Shown in pieces: positions 8,556 to 18,133 of a stretch of DNA of 60,634 bases; position 1 is the stretch's first letter; every line of letters starts with the position of its first letter. Under the pieces are notes generated by a model that was not told where the DNA came from, did no database searches, and saw only the letters and a program-made list of their open reading frames with translations. The position numbers and the translations under genes were made by a program. Location: assembly GCA_002839285.1 (NCBI GenBank), contig PGXT01000019.1:1-60634 (forward strand). Reading direction: 5' to 3'. The DNA comes from Spirochaetae bacterium HGW-Spirochaetae-5. Its GTDB lineage: Bacteria; Spirochaetota; UBA4802; UBA5550.

Positions 8556-10481
8556 ATGAGTAAAATAATAGGAATAGATCTTGGAACCACCAATTCATGC
8601 GTATCTGTAATGTCAGGCGGGGAGCCCGTTGTAATCCAGAATGCCGAAGGACAGAGAACAACTCCGTCAATTGTGGCATATACAGATAAGGGTGAACGTC
8701 TTGTCGGACAGATTGCAAAGAATCAGATTATTACAAACCCTGAAAACACAATCCGTTCAGTAAAAAGATTCATGGGGAGAAAGTACAGCGAAGTAACCGG
8801 CGAAATATCCATGGTTGCATATAACGTAAAGGACGACAGCAAGGGCGGAGTTACAATCAATACCGTCTCAGGAGAGTTTACACCTCCTGAAATTTCAGCG
8901 AGAATACTTCAGAAAATGAAGCAGACTGCTGAAGATTTCCTTGGAGAGACCGTTACAAAAGCGGTAATCACGGTTCCTGCATACTTCAACGACTCACAGA
9001 GACAGGCAACAAAAGACGCGGGAAGAATTGCAGGACTTGAAGTAGAGCGGATCATAAACGAACCGACTGCCGCAGCTCTTGCATATGGACTCGATAAAGG
9101 TAAAAACAACGAGAAGATTGCTGTATATGACCTTGGCGGCGGTACTTTCGACGTATCTATACTCGAGCTTGGCGATGGAGTTTTTGAGGTTAAATCTACA
9201 AACGGTAATACACATCTGGGCGGAGATGACTTTGACCAGAGAATTATGGAATGGCTTATTGCAGAATTCAAAAAACAGACAGGAATTGACGTTTCAAAAG
9301 ATAAAATGGCTCTTCAGAGATTAAAAGAATCTGCTGAAAAAGCGAAAATTGAACTTTCAGGAAAAATGCAGACTGAGATTAATATTCCGTTCCTTACAGC
9401 TGACCAGAACGGACCGAAGCACCTTGTTACAACTCTTACCCGTGCAAAATTTGAGCAGCTTGTAGAGGATCTTGTAGAGTCTACAAAAATACCATGTATG
9501 AAAGCCCTTGAAGATGCGGGACTTACAGCAGGTGATATAGATGAGGTTATTCTCGTTGGAGGATCTACAAGGATACCTGCCGTTCAGGAACTTGTAAAAA
9601 GAGTATTCGCGAAAGAGCCTCACAAGGGAGTTAACCCCGACGAAGTTGTTGCTATCGGTGCAGCTATTCAGGGCGGAGTTCTTGCAGGAGATGTTCACGA
9701 TGTTCTTCTTCTTGACGTTACTCCTCTATCCCTTGGAATTGAAACTCTCGGCGGAGTTATGACAAAACTCATTGAAAGAAACACAACTATCCCTGCAAGA
9801 AAGAGCCAGACCTTCTCTACAGCAGCGGACAATCAGCCTGCCGTTTCAATCCATGTACTTCAGGGGGAGAGAGAACTTGCGGCACAGAACAGAACTCTTG
9901 GAAGATTCGATCTTTCAGACATCCCCCCTGCACCAAGGGGAGTACCTCAGATCGAAGTTACATTTGATATAGATGCAAATGGTATTGTACACGTTTCTGC
10001 GAAGGATCTGGGGACAGGAAAAGAGCAGAAAATAAAAATTGAATCTTCGAGCGGACTTTCAGAAGCTGACATCGAAAAGATGGTAAAAGAGGCTGAACTC
10101 CACGCTGACGAAGATAAAAAAGTTAAAGAAGTTATCGAAGCTAAAAATGAGTCCGACTCTCTGATCTATTCAATAGAAAAAATGATGAGAGATAACGAGG
10201 CGAAAATTGAGCCCGGCGAAAAAGATGCAATAAATGCAGCAATTTCAAAGCTCAAAACAGCCATGGAAGGGAGCAATGTTGAAGCTATCAGACTGGCAAA
10301 AACCGAACTTGAGCAGGCTTCACATCAGTTTGCACAGAGAATATACCAGGACGCATCCGCTCAGCAGCCGGGCGGAGCTGAAAACGCCGGTCCTGCAGCA
10401 GGTGATGACGCCGCAGATTCTGCAACAGGTAAAGATAAAGTTTATGACGCGGATTATGAAGTAGTTGACGAGGAGAAATAA
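8556..10481 (+). CDS. dnaK: Chaperone protein DnaK (Hsp70)
   Basis: ATP-driven chaperone, 641 residues. ATPase domain motifs are [11 protein letters not shown] at the start, the [13 protein letters not shown] phosphate loop near 195 and [14 protein letters not shown] near 335. The substrate-binding domain follows ([14 protein letters not shown] linker around 390), then the helical lid and a glycine/alanine-rich tail ending in YEVVDEEK, the usual bacterial DnaK C-terminus. GGAG precedes the ATG. It is 81 bases after grpE and part of the same operon. Confidence 0.99.
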   Translation: MSKIIGIDLGTTNSCVSVMSGGEPVVIQNAEGQRTTPSIVAYTDKGERLVGQIAKNQIITNPENTIRSVKRFMGRKYSEVTGEISMVAYNVKDDSKGGVTINTVSGEFTPPEISARILQKMKQTAEDFLGETVTKAVITVPAYFNDSQRQATKDAGRIAGLEVERIINEPTAAALAYGLDKGKNNEKIAVYDLGGGTFDVSILELGDGVFEVKSTNGNTHLGGDDFDQRIMEWLIAEFKKQTGIDVSKDKMALQRLKESAEKAKIELSGKMQTEINIPFLTADQNGPKHLVTTLTRAKFEQLVEDLVESTKIPCMKALEDAGLTAGDIDEVILVGGSTRIPAVQELVKRVFAKEPHKGVNPDEVVAIGAAIQGGVLAGDVHDVLLLDVTPLSLGIETLGGVMTKLIERNTTIPARKSQTFSTAADNQPAVSIHVLQGERELAAQNRTLGRFDLSDIPPAPRGVPQIEVTFDIDANGIVHVSAKDLGTGKEQKIKIESSSGLSEADIEKMVKEAELHADEDKKVKEVIEAKNESDSLIYSIEKMMRDNEAKIEPGEKDAINAAISKLKTAMEGSNVEAIRLAKTELEQASHQFAQRIYQDASAQQPGGAENAGPAAGDDAADSATGKDKVYDADYEVVDEEK

Positions 10482-10496
10482 TCCTTGTAAAATTGA

Positions 10497-10523
10497 GCCG
10501 CAGCCATATTTTCCGGCTGCGGC
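10497..10523 (+). terminator. Hairpin between dnaK and dnaJ
   Basis: GCCGCAGCC (10497-10505) pairs with GGCTGCGGC (10515-10523). No T-run follows, so it is more likely an mRNA-processing or stabilising hairpin that sets the DnaK to DnaJ ratio than a full stop. Confidence 0.55.
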
Positions 10524-10553
10524 ATTAAGCCTTTATAATGAGAGGGGATAAAA

Positions 10554-11651
10554 TTGGCAAAAAGAGATTATTACGAGGTTCTTGGCGTCATTAAGACAGC
10601 TTCTGACCAGGAGATAAAACAGGCATACAGGAAGCTCGCGCTGAAATATCACCCTGACAAGAACAAAGGAAATAAAGAATCGGAAGAGATGTTCAAAGAG
10701 GCTACTGAAGCATATGAAGTGCTCAGAGACCCGAAAAAACGCGCATCTTATGATAAATTCGGCCATGAAGGTGTGGGCGGATTCGATAATTTTGGAAAAG
10801 GAGCATACTCCGATTTTTCAGATATTTTCGGCAATGTTGACCTTGGTGATATATTTGAAGGATTTTTCGGTTCTTCCGGCGGAAGAGGGAGATCGCAAAG
10901 AACAAGACGCGGATCTGACCTCCAGTATGATATGACAATTACGCTGGAAGAGGCAGCCTCAGGGAGTGAAGTTCAGATAGAAATTCCCCGAAGTGAAGCC
11001 TGCGATACATGCGGAGGAACAGGCTCCTCTACAAAAACAAAACCGGCAGTATGCCCCACATGTAACGGAATGGGACAGGTGAGACAGACTCAGGGATTTT
11101 TCTCTATAACTCAGACATGCCCCAGATGCCGCGGTGAAGGGAAAATTGTTACGTCACCATGTAAAACATGTAACGGTTCAGGACTTACAAAGAAAAAGAG
11201 AACAATAACCGTCAAAATCCCGGCCGGAGTGGAATCGGGATCGAGATTAAAAATATCAGGTGAAGGTGAACAGGCTCCGAATGACGGAATAACCGGAGAT
11301 CTTTATGTTGTTCTTCATATTAAAAAACACCCGAACTTCGACAGACACGGAAATGACATACTCAGCGTAATTGATGTTTCATACCCCACAGTCTGTCTCG
11401 GCGGCGAAATTGAGGTTCCTACAATCTACGGCAATAAAGTCAAAATGAAGTTACCTCCGGGAACTGAAAATGGACAGGTTTTCCGCCTTAAAGGGAATGG
11501 TATACCCTACCTTGGTTCTTACGGTAAAGGGGATCAGCTGGTTAAGATAAATATTCAGGTTCCGAAGAAGTTATCATCGAGACAGAAAGAGCTTCTCAAA
11601 GAGTTTGCAAAGTTATCGGGTGATGGTCACGCGGGAGATGATTTTTATTGA
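10554..11651 (+). CDS. dnaJ: Chaperone protein DnaJ (Hsp40)
   Basis: Co-chaperone that delivers substrates to DnaK and stimulates its ATPase. 365 residues: J domain 1-70 with the HPD tripeptide (KYHPDKNKG), Gly/Phe region 72-125, four CxxCxGxG zinc repeats between about 145 and 215 ([32 protein letters not shown]), and the C-terminal peptide-binding domains. The start codon is TTG at 10554 behind GAGGGG; no ATG fits the conserved [11 protein letters not shown] start. Last gene of the operon. Confidence 0.98.
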   Translation: MAKRDYYEVLGVIKTASDQEIKQAYRKLALKYHPDKNKGNKESEEMFKEATEAYEVLRDPKKRASYDKFGHEGVGGFDNFGKGAYSDFSDIFGNVDLGDIFEGFFGSSGGRGRSQRTRRGSDLQYDMTITLEEAASGSEVQIEIPRSEACDTCGGTGSSTKTKPAVCPTCNGMGQVRQTQGFFSITQTCPRCRGEGKIVTSPCKTCNGSGLTKKKRTITVKIPAGVESGSRLKISGEGEQAPNDGITGDLYVVLHIKKHPNFDRHGNDILSVIDVSYPTVCLGGEIEVPTIYGNKVKMKLPPGTENGQVFRLKGNGIPYLGSYGKGDQLVKINIQVPKKLSSRQKELLKEFAKLSGDGHAGDDFY

Positions 11652-11660
11652 GGCTAAGTC

Positions 11661-11738
11661 GGGGCGAAAAATCTTTCGCCCTATATTGTTAAGTGTGGAG
11701 TATTGTCATTAAAAAAGGGGGCGAAAGATTTTTCGCCC
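11661..11738 (+). repeat. Two mirror-image hairpins after dnaJ
   Basis: GGGCGAAAAATCTTTCGCCC-type hairpin at 11661-11681 and its reverse complement at 11717-11738. Each folds on itself (stem GGGCGAAA/TTTCGCCC), and the two can also pair with each other to form one longer stem. They lie between the dnaJ stop and the strong terminator at 11743. Confidence 0.6.
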
Positions 11739-11742
11739 TTAC

Positions 11743-11765
11743 AAACGCCCCTGACGGGGCGTTTT
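11743..11765 (+). terminator. Rho-independent terminator of the heat-shock operon
   Basis: AAACGCCCC, TGAC loop, GGGGCGTTTTC. Strong GC stem with T-run, about 90 bases after the dnaJ stop. From here to 12085 there is no gene; the gap holds the family A repeat at 11962-12057 in AT-rich sequence. Confidence 0.85.
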
Positions 11766-11961
11766 CTTATTGCATTTATAGATTTAAAAATATTTATTGT
11801 AATATTTTTAGTAAACCGCATAATAATGAATGTTCTTATCGGCTCAATTATACTATATCCAGCCATTCATGCATTTTATTTACGGTGAAGCAGAGTATCT
11901 GTTCATAGATTAAGCAAAACAACCTCATAAATGCCTTAATTATGAGTGTAAAATCTAAACT

Positions 11962-12057
11962 TGAGCAGCAATAAACCCCTCCTTCTTTAGCGGCGGGGAA
12001 ATAGTTAACAAATAAGTGCTGAATTTAATAAAATTACGCGACTTACTTATGAGTTAT
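11962..12057 (+). repeat. 96-bp dispersed repeat, family A, copy 1
   Basis: Aligns without gaps to the reverse complement of 32826-32921, with 74 of 96 positions identical by hand count. Invariant blocks are TGAGCA, ATAAACCCC, GCGGCGGGGAAA, AAGTGCTGAATT and TTATGAGTTA. The CCCC and GGGG blocks can pair. It ends 28 bases before the gene at 12086, so it probably lies in or next to that gene's promoter or leader. Confidence 0.75.
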
Positions 12058-12085
12058 ATAACAAAAAGTCTGACTGGAGAAAAAA

Positions 12086-12370
12086 ATGTTGCCAATAGTA
12101 GATTACGGAAGCATTGCAATAGTTGTCCCTAAAGTAACAGCCGTCGGGAGCACTGTTTCCGAGGATGGGAAACCCGGTTTTGAAGTATTTCTATCCGGGA
12201 TGGAAGAACCGATTGTAATCGGTTTCGATACAGAAGAGGAAGCACTTGAAGCACGTGAAGAACTTATTGCCATTATAGCGCAGTATCATTATGTAAAAGA
12301 GCTCGGTCCCGATTTTGAAATAACCGATCTTCTCGGTAAAAATGAAGACGATGACATTAATGAACATTAA
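12086..12370 (+). CDS. Small acidic protein of unknown function
   Basis: 94 residues, acidic, with no membrane segment. The first half reads as beta strands (VTAVGSTVSEDGKPGFEVFLSG) and the second as a long amphipathic helix (TEEEALEAREELIAIIAQY) with an acidic tail. I do not recognise the family. GGAG precedes the ATG. It is followed 46 bases later by tyrS, with tyrS's ribosome-binding site in the gap, so the two probably form a transcription unit. The overlapping minus-strand frames here are shadows. Confidence 0.75.
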   Translation: MLPIVDYGSIAIVVPKVTAVGSTVSEDGKPGFEVFLSGMEEPIVIGFDTEEEALEAREELIAIIAQYHYVKELGPDFEITDLLGKNEDDDINEH

Positions 12371-12416
12371 ATTTTTCTGAAAAATAAAGAAACGAACACT
12401 GAAGAAGGTGAATAAT

Positions 12417-13631
12417 ATGATAAAAAACGATTTTGAACTCCTCCAGAGAGGAACCGAGGAGATTATCCCGATAGACGAATTCAAAAAGAAACTTGAAAAG
12501 TCCGAGAAGGAAAACTCCCCTCTTACAATAAAAGCCGGATTTGACCCTACGGCACCGGATATTCACCTTGGACACGCTGTGTTGCTCCGTAAAATGAAGC
12601 ATTTTCAGGATATGGGACACCGGGTGGTATTTCTTATTGGTGATTTCACAGGAATGATCGGCGACCCCTCGGGAAAATCTGAAACAAGAAAAAGATTAAC
12701 ACGTGACGATGTTCTTGCTAATGCCGAAACCTATAAAAAACAGGTTTTTAAAATTCTTGATGAAAAGAAAACAGTAATAGAATTCAACTCCAGATGGCTG
12801 AGCCCGATGAATTTCGGCGATGTACTTGAACTTACAGCCAGATATAACGTTGCAAGAATGCTCGAGAGAGACGACTTCTCCAACAGATATAAAGCACAGA
12901 AACCGATCTCAATTCTTGAATTCATGTATCCGCTTGTACAGGGCTATGACTCGGTAGCGCTGAAAGCAGATGTCGAGCTGGGGGGGACAGACCAGAAATT
13001 CAATCTTCTTGTGGGTCGCGATCTTCAGAGAGAATACGGTCAGGAACCTCAGGCAATAATAACTGTACCGCTCCTGGTTGGTCTTGACGGCGTACAGAAA
13101 ATGAGTAAGTCACTTAACAACTACATAGGTATAAATGAGCATCCGAAAGAGATATTCGGTAAGACCATGTCTATAGCAGATGATATAATGTTCCGTTACT
13201 ATGAACTCGGAACAGATGTTCCCATGGATGAAGTGGAAAAACTTAAGCAGGACATGGAAGCAGGCACAGCACATCCGCGCGATATAAAGATAAGACTTGC
13301 GAAAGAGCTTTGTGCGCAATTTTACGATCAGAAAACTGCCGATGATGCTGAAGCGGAATTTTACAGAATTTTTGTAAATAAAGACACTCCGGACGAAATA
13401 CCTGAGTTTTCAATTGATAAGAGTGAGCTGAAAGACGATAAAATCTGGATAGTTAAAGTTATGACATTAACAGGTCTTGCAGCCTCAAACGGAGAAGCAA
13501 GAAGGCTTATTACAGGGGGAGGAGTTACATTTGAAAATGAAAAAATATCCGATCCTGATTTTGAATTATCGAAAACAGATGGTATTCTTAAAGTAGGAAA
13601 AAGAAAATTTGTAAAAATAATGTTTTCCTGA
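12417..13631 (+). CDS. tyrS: Tyrosyl-tRNA synthetase
   Basis: Class I synthetase that attaches tyrosine to tRNA-Tyr. 404 residues: the HIGH-equivalent HLGH at 50-53 in [16 protein letters not shown], the KMSKS loop ([10 protein letters not shown]) near 230, and a C-terminal S4-type RNA-binding domain ([17 protein letters not shown]) from about 345. The exact KMSKS and overall length fit the TyrS2/TyrZ branch better than the E. coli-type branch with KFGKT. A GTG at 12408 is in frame, but AAGGTG stands 6 bases ahead of the ATG at 12417, so I use that. Confidence 0.96.
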   Translation: MIKNDFELLQRGTEEIIPIDEFKKKLEKSEKENSPLTIKAGFDPTAPDIHLGHAVLLRKMKHFQDMGHRVVFLIGDFTGMIGDPSGKSETRKRLTRDDVLANAETYKKQVFKILDEKKTVIEFNSRWLSPMNFGDVLELTARYNVARMLERDDFSNRYKAQKPISILEFMYPLVQGYDSVALKADVELGGTDQKFNLLVGRDLQREYGQEPQAIITVPLLVGLDGVQKMSKSLNNYIGINEHPKEIFGKTMSIADDIMFRYYELGTDVPMDEVEKLKQDMEAGTAHPRDIKIRLAKELCAQFYDQKTADDAEAEFYRIFVNKDTPDEIPEFSIDKSELKDDKIWIVKVMTLTGLAASNGEARRLITGGGVTFENEKISDPDFELSKTDGILKVGKRKFVKIMFS

Positions 13632-13665
13632 AAGAATTAAAAATAGTCAGATACACACGGCAATT

Positions 13666-13716
13666 TACTTCTCTTCCGGACAGAGGACGATAGAGAAGTA
13701 TTTATACCGGTTTTTA
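13666..13716 (+). terminator. Probable terminator after tyrS
   Basis: TACTTCTCT (13666-13674) pairs with AGAGAAGTA (13692-13700), followed by TTTATACCGGTTTTT. A 17-base loop makes it weaker than a classical terminator. Confidence 0.45.
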
Positions 13717-13756
13717 AAAAATAGCAAAAAATTATTGTAACCATAACAGGACAATC

Positions 13757-14329
13757 ATGTCACCTATAAATGATATAGAAATAATAAACAGAGTAATCGA
13801 AGGGGATAAAGAAGCATTCTCTCAGATTGTTCAGAAATACCAGAATATGGTGTTCAAATATGTTTATTATCAATTCAACAACTATGATGAAGCACTTGAT
13901 ATTACGCAGGACATATTTATAACTGTTATGGAAGCGTTACAATCATTCAGGCAGGAATCAAAGTTTTCAACGTGGCTTTACAGCATAATGGTAAACCATT
14001 GTAAAAACTACCGTAAAAAGATGAACAGGTACAGCACAGTTTCTCTAAAAGTCATGAAAGGTGAGGATGAGGTTGATCTTCAGCTTCAGGACTACAGAGA
14101 GAATCCTGAAGATAAAGTAGTAAATGAGGATTCCATCCGGATAATCAAAGAGGAGATTTCAAAGCTCCCCGAAGATTTTAAAGATATTCTTACTTTAAGG
14201 GATATTGACGGTTTATCATATAACGAAATTTCCGAAATACTTGATATTAACCTGTCAAATGTTAAGGTTAGAATTCATAGAGGACGAGAATACTTGAAAA
14301 ATCGATTACATGCCAGAGGTTTAATATGA
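13757..14329 (+). CDS. ECF-type RNA polymerase sigma factor
   Basis: 190 residues. Region 2 lies at about 25-95 (DITQDIFITVMEALQSFRQ, then FSTWLYSIMVNHCKNYRKK), and region 4 at about 130-185 (LPEDFKDILTLRDIDGLSYNEIS followed by NLSNVKVRIHRGREYLK). There is no region 3, as is typical for ECF/RpoE-like sigma factors that respond to envelope or oxidative signals. AGGAC precedes the ATG. It overlaps the next gene by ATGA, so the sigma factor and its partner are translationally coupled. Confidence 0.95.
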   Translation: MSPINDIEIINRVIEGDKEAFSQIVQKYQNMVFKYVYYQFNNYDEALDITQDIFITVMEALQSFRQESKFSTWLYSIMVNHCKNYRKKMNRYSTVSLKVMKGEDEVDLQLQDYRENPEDKVVNEDSIRIIKEEISKLPEDFKDILTLRDIDGLSYNEISEILDINLSNVKVRIHRGREYLKNRLHARGLI

Positions 14330-14991
14330 CACTTAAGCATCTGAAATTTGAAGAAATATCCGATCTTCTTGATAATGAACTCTCAGATCAGGAGAAAGAG
14401 CAGTGCCTTTCACATATCACTGTTTGTGAAGTATGCGGTCAGGAGTTTGATTCACTTTCAAAATGTCTCACCTTATTATCATCACTTAAGAATGAATGTA
14501 TTGTTATTCCCGACTTCTCAGAAAGAACGATAATGATATGCAGATCACGCGAAAAAAAGCGTTTATTCCTTAAAGCGGTTCCGGCTATCGCGGCTTCGGT
14601 AATTATAATTTTTGGTGCCGGTTTTATCCGTACCGGATTGTTTAATGAGTCAGGATCCTACGTCGCGGCAAATCTGACAGGTCATAATGAGACTCAAAAA
14701 ATAATTGAGACTGTAAGCAATTCAAATGGAAGGATAATCCAGATTACCCAGGCTTACATTGATGGCGAATTTGATAAAAATTCCGTTGCTGCAATCAAGA
14801 GAGTCCTTCAGAAAAACAAAATAAAACATGCATTTATTGTTAACTCAGGAATGCTTGTGAATCCGGCAGCTGGAAGAATGGAAGATGTGGGATTTACTCT
14901 GGGAAGTGCCTCTGTTTCATTGAATAATGATGAAAATCAGAACTACGCCTCAATTGAAAGCGACAAAGTAAGAATGAGGATATTCAAATAG
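14326..14991 (+). CDS. Anti-sigma factor with N-terminal zinc-finger domain
   Basis: Holds the upstream ECF sigma factor inactive. 221 residues: the cytoplasmic anti-sigma domain at 1-60 has the HxxxCxxC signature (HITVCEVC near residues 35-42) seen in ZAS/zf-HC2 proteins. A single membrane helix follows at about 84-105 (AVPAIAASVIIIFGAGFIRTG), then an extracytoplasmic domain of about 115 residues that I cannot name and that would receive the signal. The start overlaps the sigma gene by four bases. The 3' end overlaps the convergent hydrolase gene by eight bases. Confidence 0.88.
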   Translation: MTLKHLKFEEISDLLDNELSDQEKEQCLSHITVCEVCGQEFDSLSKCLTLLSSLKNECIVIPDFSERTIMICRSREKKRLFLKAVPAIAASVIIIFGAGFIRTGLFNESGSYVAANLTGHNETQKIIETVSNSNGRIIQITQAYIDGEFDKNSVAAIKRVLQKNKIKHAFIVNSGMLVNPAAGRMEDVGFTLGSASVSLNNDENQNYASIESDKVRMRIFK

Positions 14992-15631
14992 AGTGCATAA
15001 CAATCTCAAGAAATGTATCCGTATCATAAATAGCACCACCGCAGACCCCTCTCGAGGAGAAAAGAGAAGCCTCGTGAGTAACGTCATCATAATCCGTCTG
15101 AGCATCATGTATCTGATAGACCTCATACCCTCTTTCTGAAGCATCCCGGGCAGTTGTTTCTACACACTGACTTGTGGCAAGGCCGGTAAATACCAGAGAT
15201 GTAATATTAATAGATCTTAATACAGCATCAATGTCTGACGAAGAAAAAGGACTGAATGTGGTTTTATTTATAATAATATCACCAGCATCCGGTTTTAATT
15301 CATCGATAACATCCGCGTGAATTTCAGACGACAATGGATATACACCTGCAAACCCGGCGGTCACCCCATCCTCATAAGATTTTCTGAAAAAACGGTGGAG
15401 ATCACTTCGATCCGGATTACTGCCGCATAGTCTCAAATAAATAACAGGGAGTTTATGAATATTGAATGATTTTCGTATTTTTTTAATATTCGGGATTACA
15501 ATATTATATGCACGATCCCTGATATATGTAAGAGAACCCGGATACAGGGAATTGAAATATTCCGAATAAACCGAATTACTTTCCAGATAGTATTTCTGCA
15601 TATCAACAATTACAAGAGCAAGACCTTCCAT
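14984..15631 (-). CDS. Isochorismatase-family cysteine hydrolase
   Basis: 215 residues with the alpha/beta isochorismatase-like fold. The three catalytic positions are visible: Asp in LVIVDMQKYYLE near residue 10, Lys in INKTTFSPF near 120, and Cys in SQCVETTARDASERGYEV near 155. Relatives include nicotinamidases, N-carbamoylsarcosine amidases and ureidoacrylate hydrolases; the substrate cannot be told from sequence. Convergent with the anti-sigma gene, overlapping it by eight bases, so the two messages are antisense at their 3' ends. Confidence 0.85.
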   Translation of the reverse strand: MEGLALVIVDMQKYYLESNSVYSEYFNSLYPGSLTYIRDRAYNIVIPNIKKIRKSFNIHKLPVIYLRLCGSNPDRSDLHRFFRKSYEDGVTAGFAGVYPLSSEIHADVIDELKPDAGDIIINKTTFSPFSSSDIDAVLRSINITSLVFTGLATSQCVETTARDASERGYEVYQIHDAQTDYDDVTHEASLFSSRGVCGGAIYDTDTFLEIVMHSI

Positions 15632-15852
15632 ACCGGCACCACTATATTCCTTATTTTCAGGCGGGTCATTTTACTGATTTAACATACAATTCTGATGAAA
15701 AAAATTCCCGTAAAATTTCAAGATTTGAGATGTGACTTAGCTGTTTCTAAATTAAATTTTAATATGATTTTAAGCATTAGTCAATAATTTTTACTTGTAA
15801 TCATACCTGAGATAATAATTAATCAGGTTTATCCCAGAATATACAGAAGGTT

Positions 15853-17178
15853 ATGTCTATGTACACAGTGAATCTTATAGCAACATTTATAAGCACTATC
15901 CTTGTTTTGTTCACTGCTTTTTTTGTTCTATTTAAAAACAGAACTATCAAAAGCCAGGCATGGAACTTCTTTTTTATATATAATTTTATTGCTGCAGGTG
16001 TTCCCGGAAGCATTTTTCTAACCTACTATATGTATGATTCACCGGACCTGATTATTTACAGTAAATTAAGCCAGATTTTCACTCTGTTTTTCTCTGCTTC
16101 GGTTTTGAATTTGTCTCTCACCTATCCTGCAAAAAAGAAAAAAGTTCCTTTATATATTCCGTTTCTTGTAATAGTACCCGCTTTAGTTTTATCCGGACTC
16201 ATCTTCTTTACCGACCTGTCTATGAAAAGTGTAAGATTTGAAGACTGGAAACCTATACGTGAAGCGGGAATTCTTTATCCGATATATGGTGCAATATCAT
16301 TCCTCTATTTCGTAATCAGCTGGATTATCTTCCTGATTAACTATATTAAAACAAAAGTAGAAGCGTATAGACTTCAGATCCGATATGTCGTTCTCGGTAC
16401 ATCAGTATTTATAACTCTCACATATATCGGATCAATTTTCATGCCTCTTGCTTACAATAATTATACATTTTATGCAATTGCCCCTTCCAGTGTATCATTA
16501 GTTTCTACAATCACACTCTTTTATTCGGTTATCGCTTATAATATTATGGATATCAGAACTGCTATTCATAAGACTGCCATGTATTTTGTATTGAGCACAA
16601 CGGTCTTTATACCGATTTTTTTAATTATATATTCTACAGAGTATTTTAAAGATATAGTACACTTTCCTGCGGGAATTATCGCAGGCTCATCAGTAATCGC
16701 TTTTGTTCTCTTCGTTTACCTGTTTCAGCCAGGAATAGACAGGGCATTTAAAAGAAAAATTGCAGATATTGAATATCTTACAAACAGATACATACAGAAG
16801 GCTTCAAGATTAAAAACACTTGATGAGCTCATAGAGGCCAGCTCTCTGGAACTTTACCAGGGACTGGGACTCACAAGAGCTATATTTTTTATTTATGATG
16901 AAGATTCAAGGGGATTTAAAAAAAGTTTTGATACTTCCCAATCAGCAGATGAAAACATGATCATTGACAGGCATTTCCCTCTCATTATCTGGTTTGCCAG
17001 AAATCAGGAAATTCTCTCTCTTAACAGGGTTTACATGGATGATCAGTCTTTTAAACCGATAAGGGATGAAGTATCTAATTTTTTTAATAAATATGACATC
17101 AGCTCAATTCTGCCGCTCTACTATGAAAATAGAATTTACGGAATGCTTTGTCTCGGATATGAAATCTCTTACCCCTGA
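15853..17178 (+). CDS. Membrane sensor with GAF domain, N-terminal part of a split SpoIIE-type phosphatase
   Basis: 441 residues: about eight to nine membrane helices (1-290) resembling the histidine-kinase N-terminal 7TM region, a linker helix (VYLFQPGIDRAFKRK, IEYLTNRYIQKASRL), then a GAF domain (315-440, ending in YENRIYGMLCLGYEISYP). The GAF domain stops abruptly at TGA 17176-17178, where the family normally continues with a TPEE-type helix. That continuation, LTPDELQKLEEF, is present in the +1 frame. The ATG at 15853 and another at 15859 are both possible; AAGG sits better for the second. See the companion entry for the catalytic half. Confidence 0.8.
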   Translation: MSMYTVNLIATFISTILVLFTAFFVLFKNRTIKSQAWNFFFIYNFIAAGVPGSIFLTYYMYDSPDLIIYSKLSQIFTLFFSASVLNLSLTYPAKKKKVPLYIPFLVIVPALVLSGLIFFTDLSMKSVRFEDWKPIREAGILYPIYGAISFLYFVISWIIFLINYIKTKVEAYRLQIRYVVLGTSVFITLTYIGSIFMPLAYNNYTFYAIAPSSVSLVSTITLFYSVIAYNIMDIRTAIHKTAMYFVLSTTVFIPIFLIIYSTEYFKDIVHFPAGIIAGSSVIAFVLFVYLFQPGIDRAFKRKIADIEYLTNRYIQKASRLKTLDELIEASSLELYQGLGLTRAIFFIYDEDSRGFKKSFDTSQSADENMIIDRHFPLIIWFARNQEILSLNRVYMDDQSFKPIRDEVSNFFNKYDISSILPLYYENRIYGMLCLGYEISYP

Positions 17179-17998
17179 TGAACTTCAAAAACTTGAAGAA
17201 TTCAGAATAAGATCCAATGATTTTATGATTACAGCTCTTGCATATGATAAAGCAAAACAGGACCAGTTCATATCAAGAAGTTTAGGATTATCGGGGAGTA
17301 TACTTCACGCTTCTGCGGCTGATTCATTACCTCAGATGAAGAACATGAAATTCGGTTCACTCATTGCTCCTGGTTACTCAAGAGGTGTCGATTATTTCGA
17401 TTTTCTCCAACCCACCAAAAATACACTTGGGATTCTATTTACTGATGTATCAGGTCTTGGAATAAACAACGCTCTTTATTCAGTTCTCCTCAGGTCGGTT
17501 TTCCACTCATGCATAAACGAAGCGGCGTCCCCATACATAATAATAAAAAGAATCAACCTTGTGCTGCACGACTATACAAAAGGTAAAGGTGAGCTGGTAA
17601 CGGCATTTTATGCTTTTTTCGATACAGAAACCAAACGATTATTTTATTCAAATGCCGGATTTCCCCCTGCTGAGGTTTTCCGGATTGAAAGAAACGACTT
17701 CGATTCACTTGATACAGAAGGGTCTCCTCTTGGCTATAAGCTTAATGCTGAATTCGGACAGGGACGTACTGAATTAAAAAGCGGAGACATATGTGTTATA
17801 TACTCTAAATCATTTATAAATTCTAAAAATAGTGAAAATGAAAACTTCGGACTTTTGCGGTTAAGAAATATTGTAAAAGAGCATAAATCAAAGCTTCCGA
17901 CAGATATTGCAAAAAATTTAAAAACAGCATATGAAAATTTTATGGGAATAGCCCTTCAAGGCTCAGATATTACTCTTCTGGTAATTAAAATCACATAA
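17159..17998 (+). CDS. SpoIIE/PP2C-type serine phosphatase domain, C-terminal part of the split protein
   Basis: The frame is open from 17066, but coding similarity to the GAF-SpoIIE family begins near 17160 (KSLTPDELQKLEEF). The phosphatase domain follows with GYSRGVDYFDF, the metal-binding FTDVSGLGINNAL motif, NLVLHDYTKGKGELVTAFYAFFD, LFYSNAGFPPAEVFR and GSDITLLVIKI. Such enzymes dephosphorylate anti-anti-sigma factors in partner-switching pathways. There is no ribosome-binding site near the ATG at 17159, so on its own this half would be poorly translated. It most likely belongs to one protein with the upstream frame (natural frameshift, programmed slippage or assembly error). Confidence 0.75.
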   Translation: MKSLTPDELQKLEEFRIRSNDFMITALAYDKAKQDQFISRSLGLSGSILHASAADSLPQMKNMKFGSLIAPGYSRGVDYFDFLQPTKNTLGILFTDVSGLGINNALYSVLLRSVFHSCINEAASPYIIIKRINLVLHDYTKGKGELVTAFYAFFDTETKRLFYSNAGFPPAEVFRIERNDFDSLDTEGSPLGYKLNAEFGQGRTELKSGDICVIYSKSFINSKNSENENFGLLRLRNIVKEHKSKLPTDIAKNLKTAYENFMGIALQGSDITLLVIKIT

Positions 17999-18000
17999 TT

Positions 18001-18028
18001 TGTTAAAAAATTGTTGTTTTTTTTAACA
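18001..18028 (+). terminator. AT-rich hairpin after the phosphatase gene
   Basis: TGTTAAAAAA pairs with TTTTTTAACA across an 8-base loop, starting two bases after the stop. All A-T apart from one G-C pair, so weak, but the position suits an intrinsic terminator. Confidence 0.4.
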
Positions 18029-18133
18029 TAAATTTGACATTTTATCGATTGTTGATTACTTATTAAAACAGATTTGAAGAAGTGTTTCAATTAGACCATT
18101 TTTTGAAGCACGTAATATTCAGGAGGATTCCCG

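Noticed and set aside
12191-12484. Minus-strand frames across the small acidic-protein gene and tyrS start
   Set aside because: Antisense to a gene with a ribosome-binding site and to the conserved tyrS N-terminus.
17160-17180. Established programmed frameshift of the prfB type
   Set aside because: CCC-TGA is suggestive, but no upstream Shine-Dalgarno-like stimulator is present; recorded as a finding only, with mutation or assembly error as alternatives.
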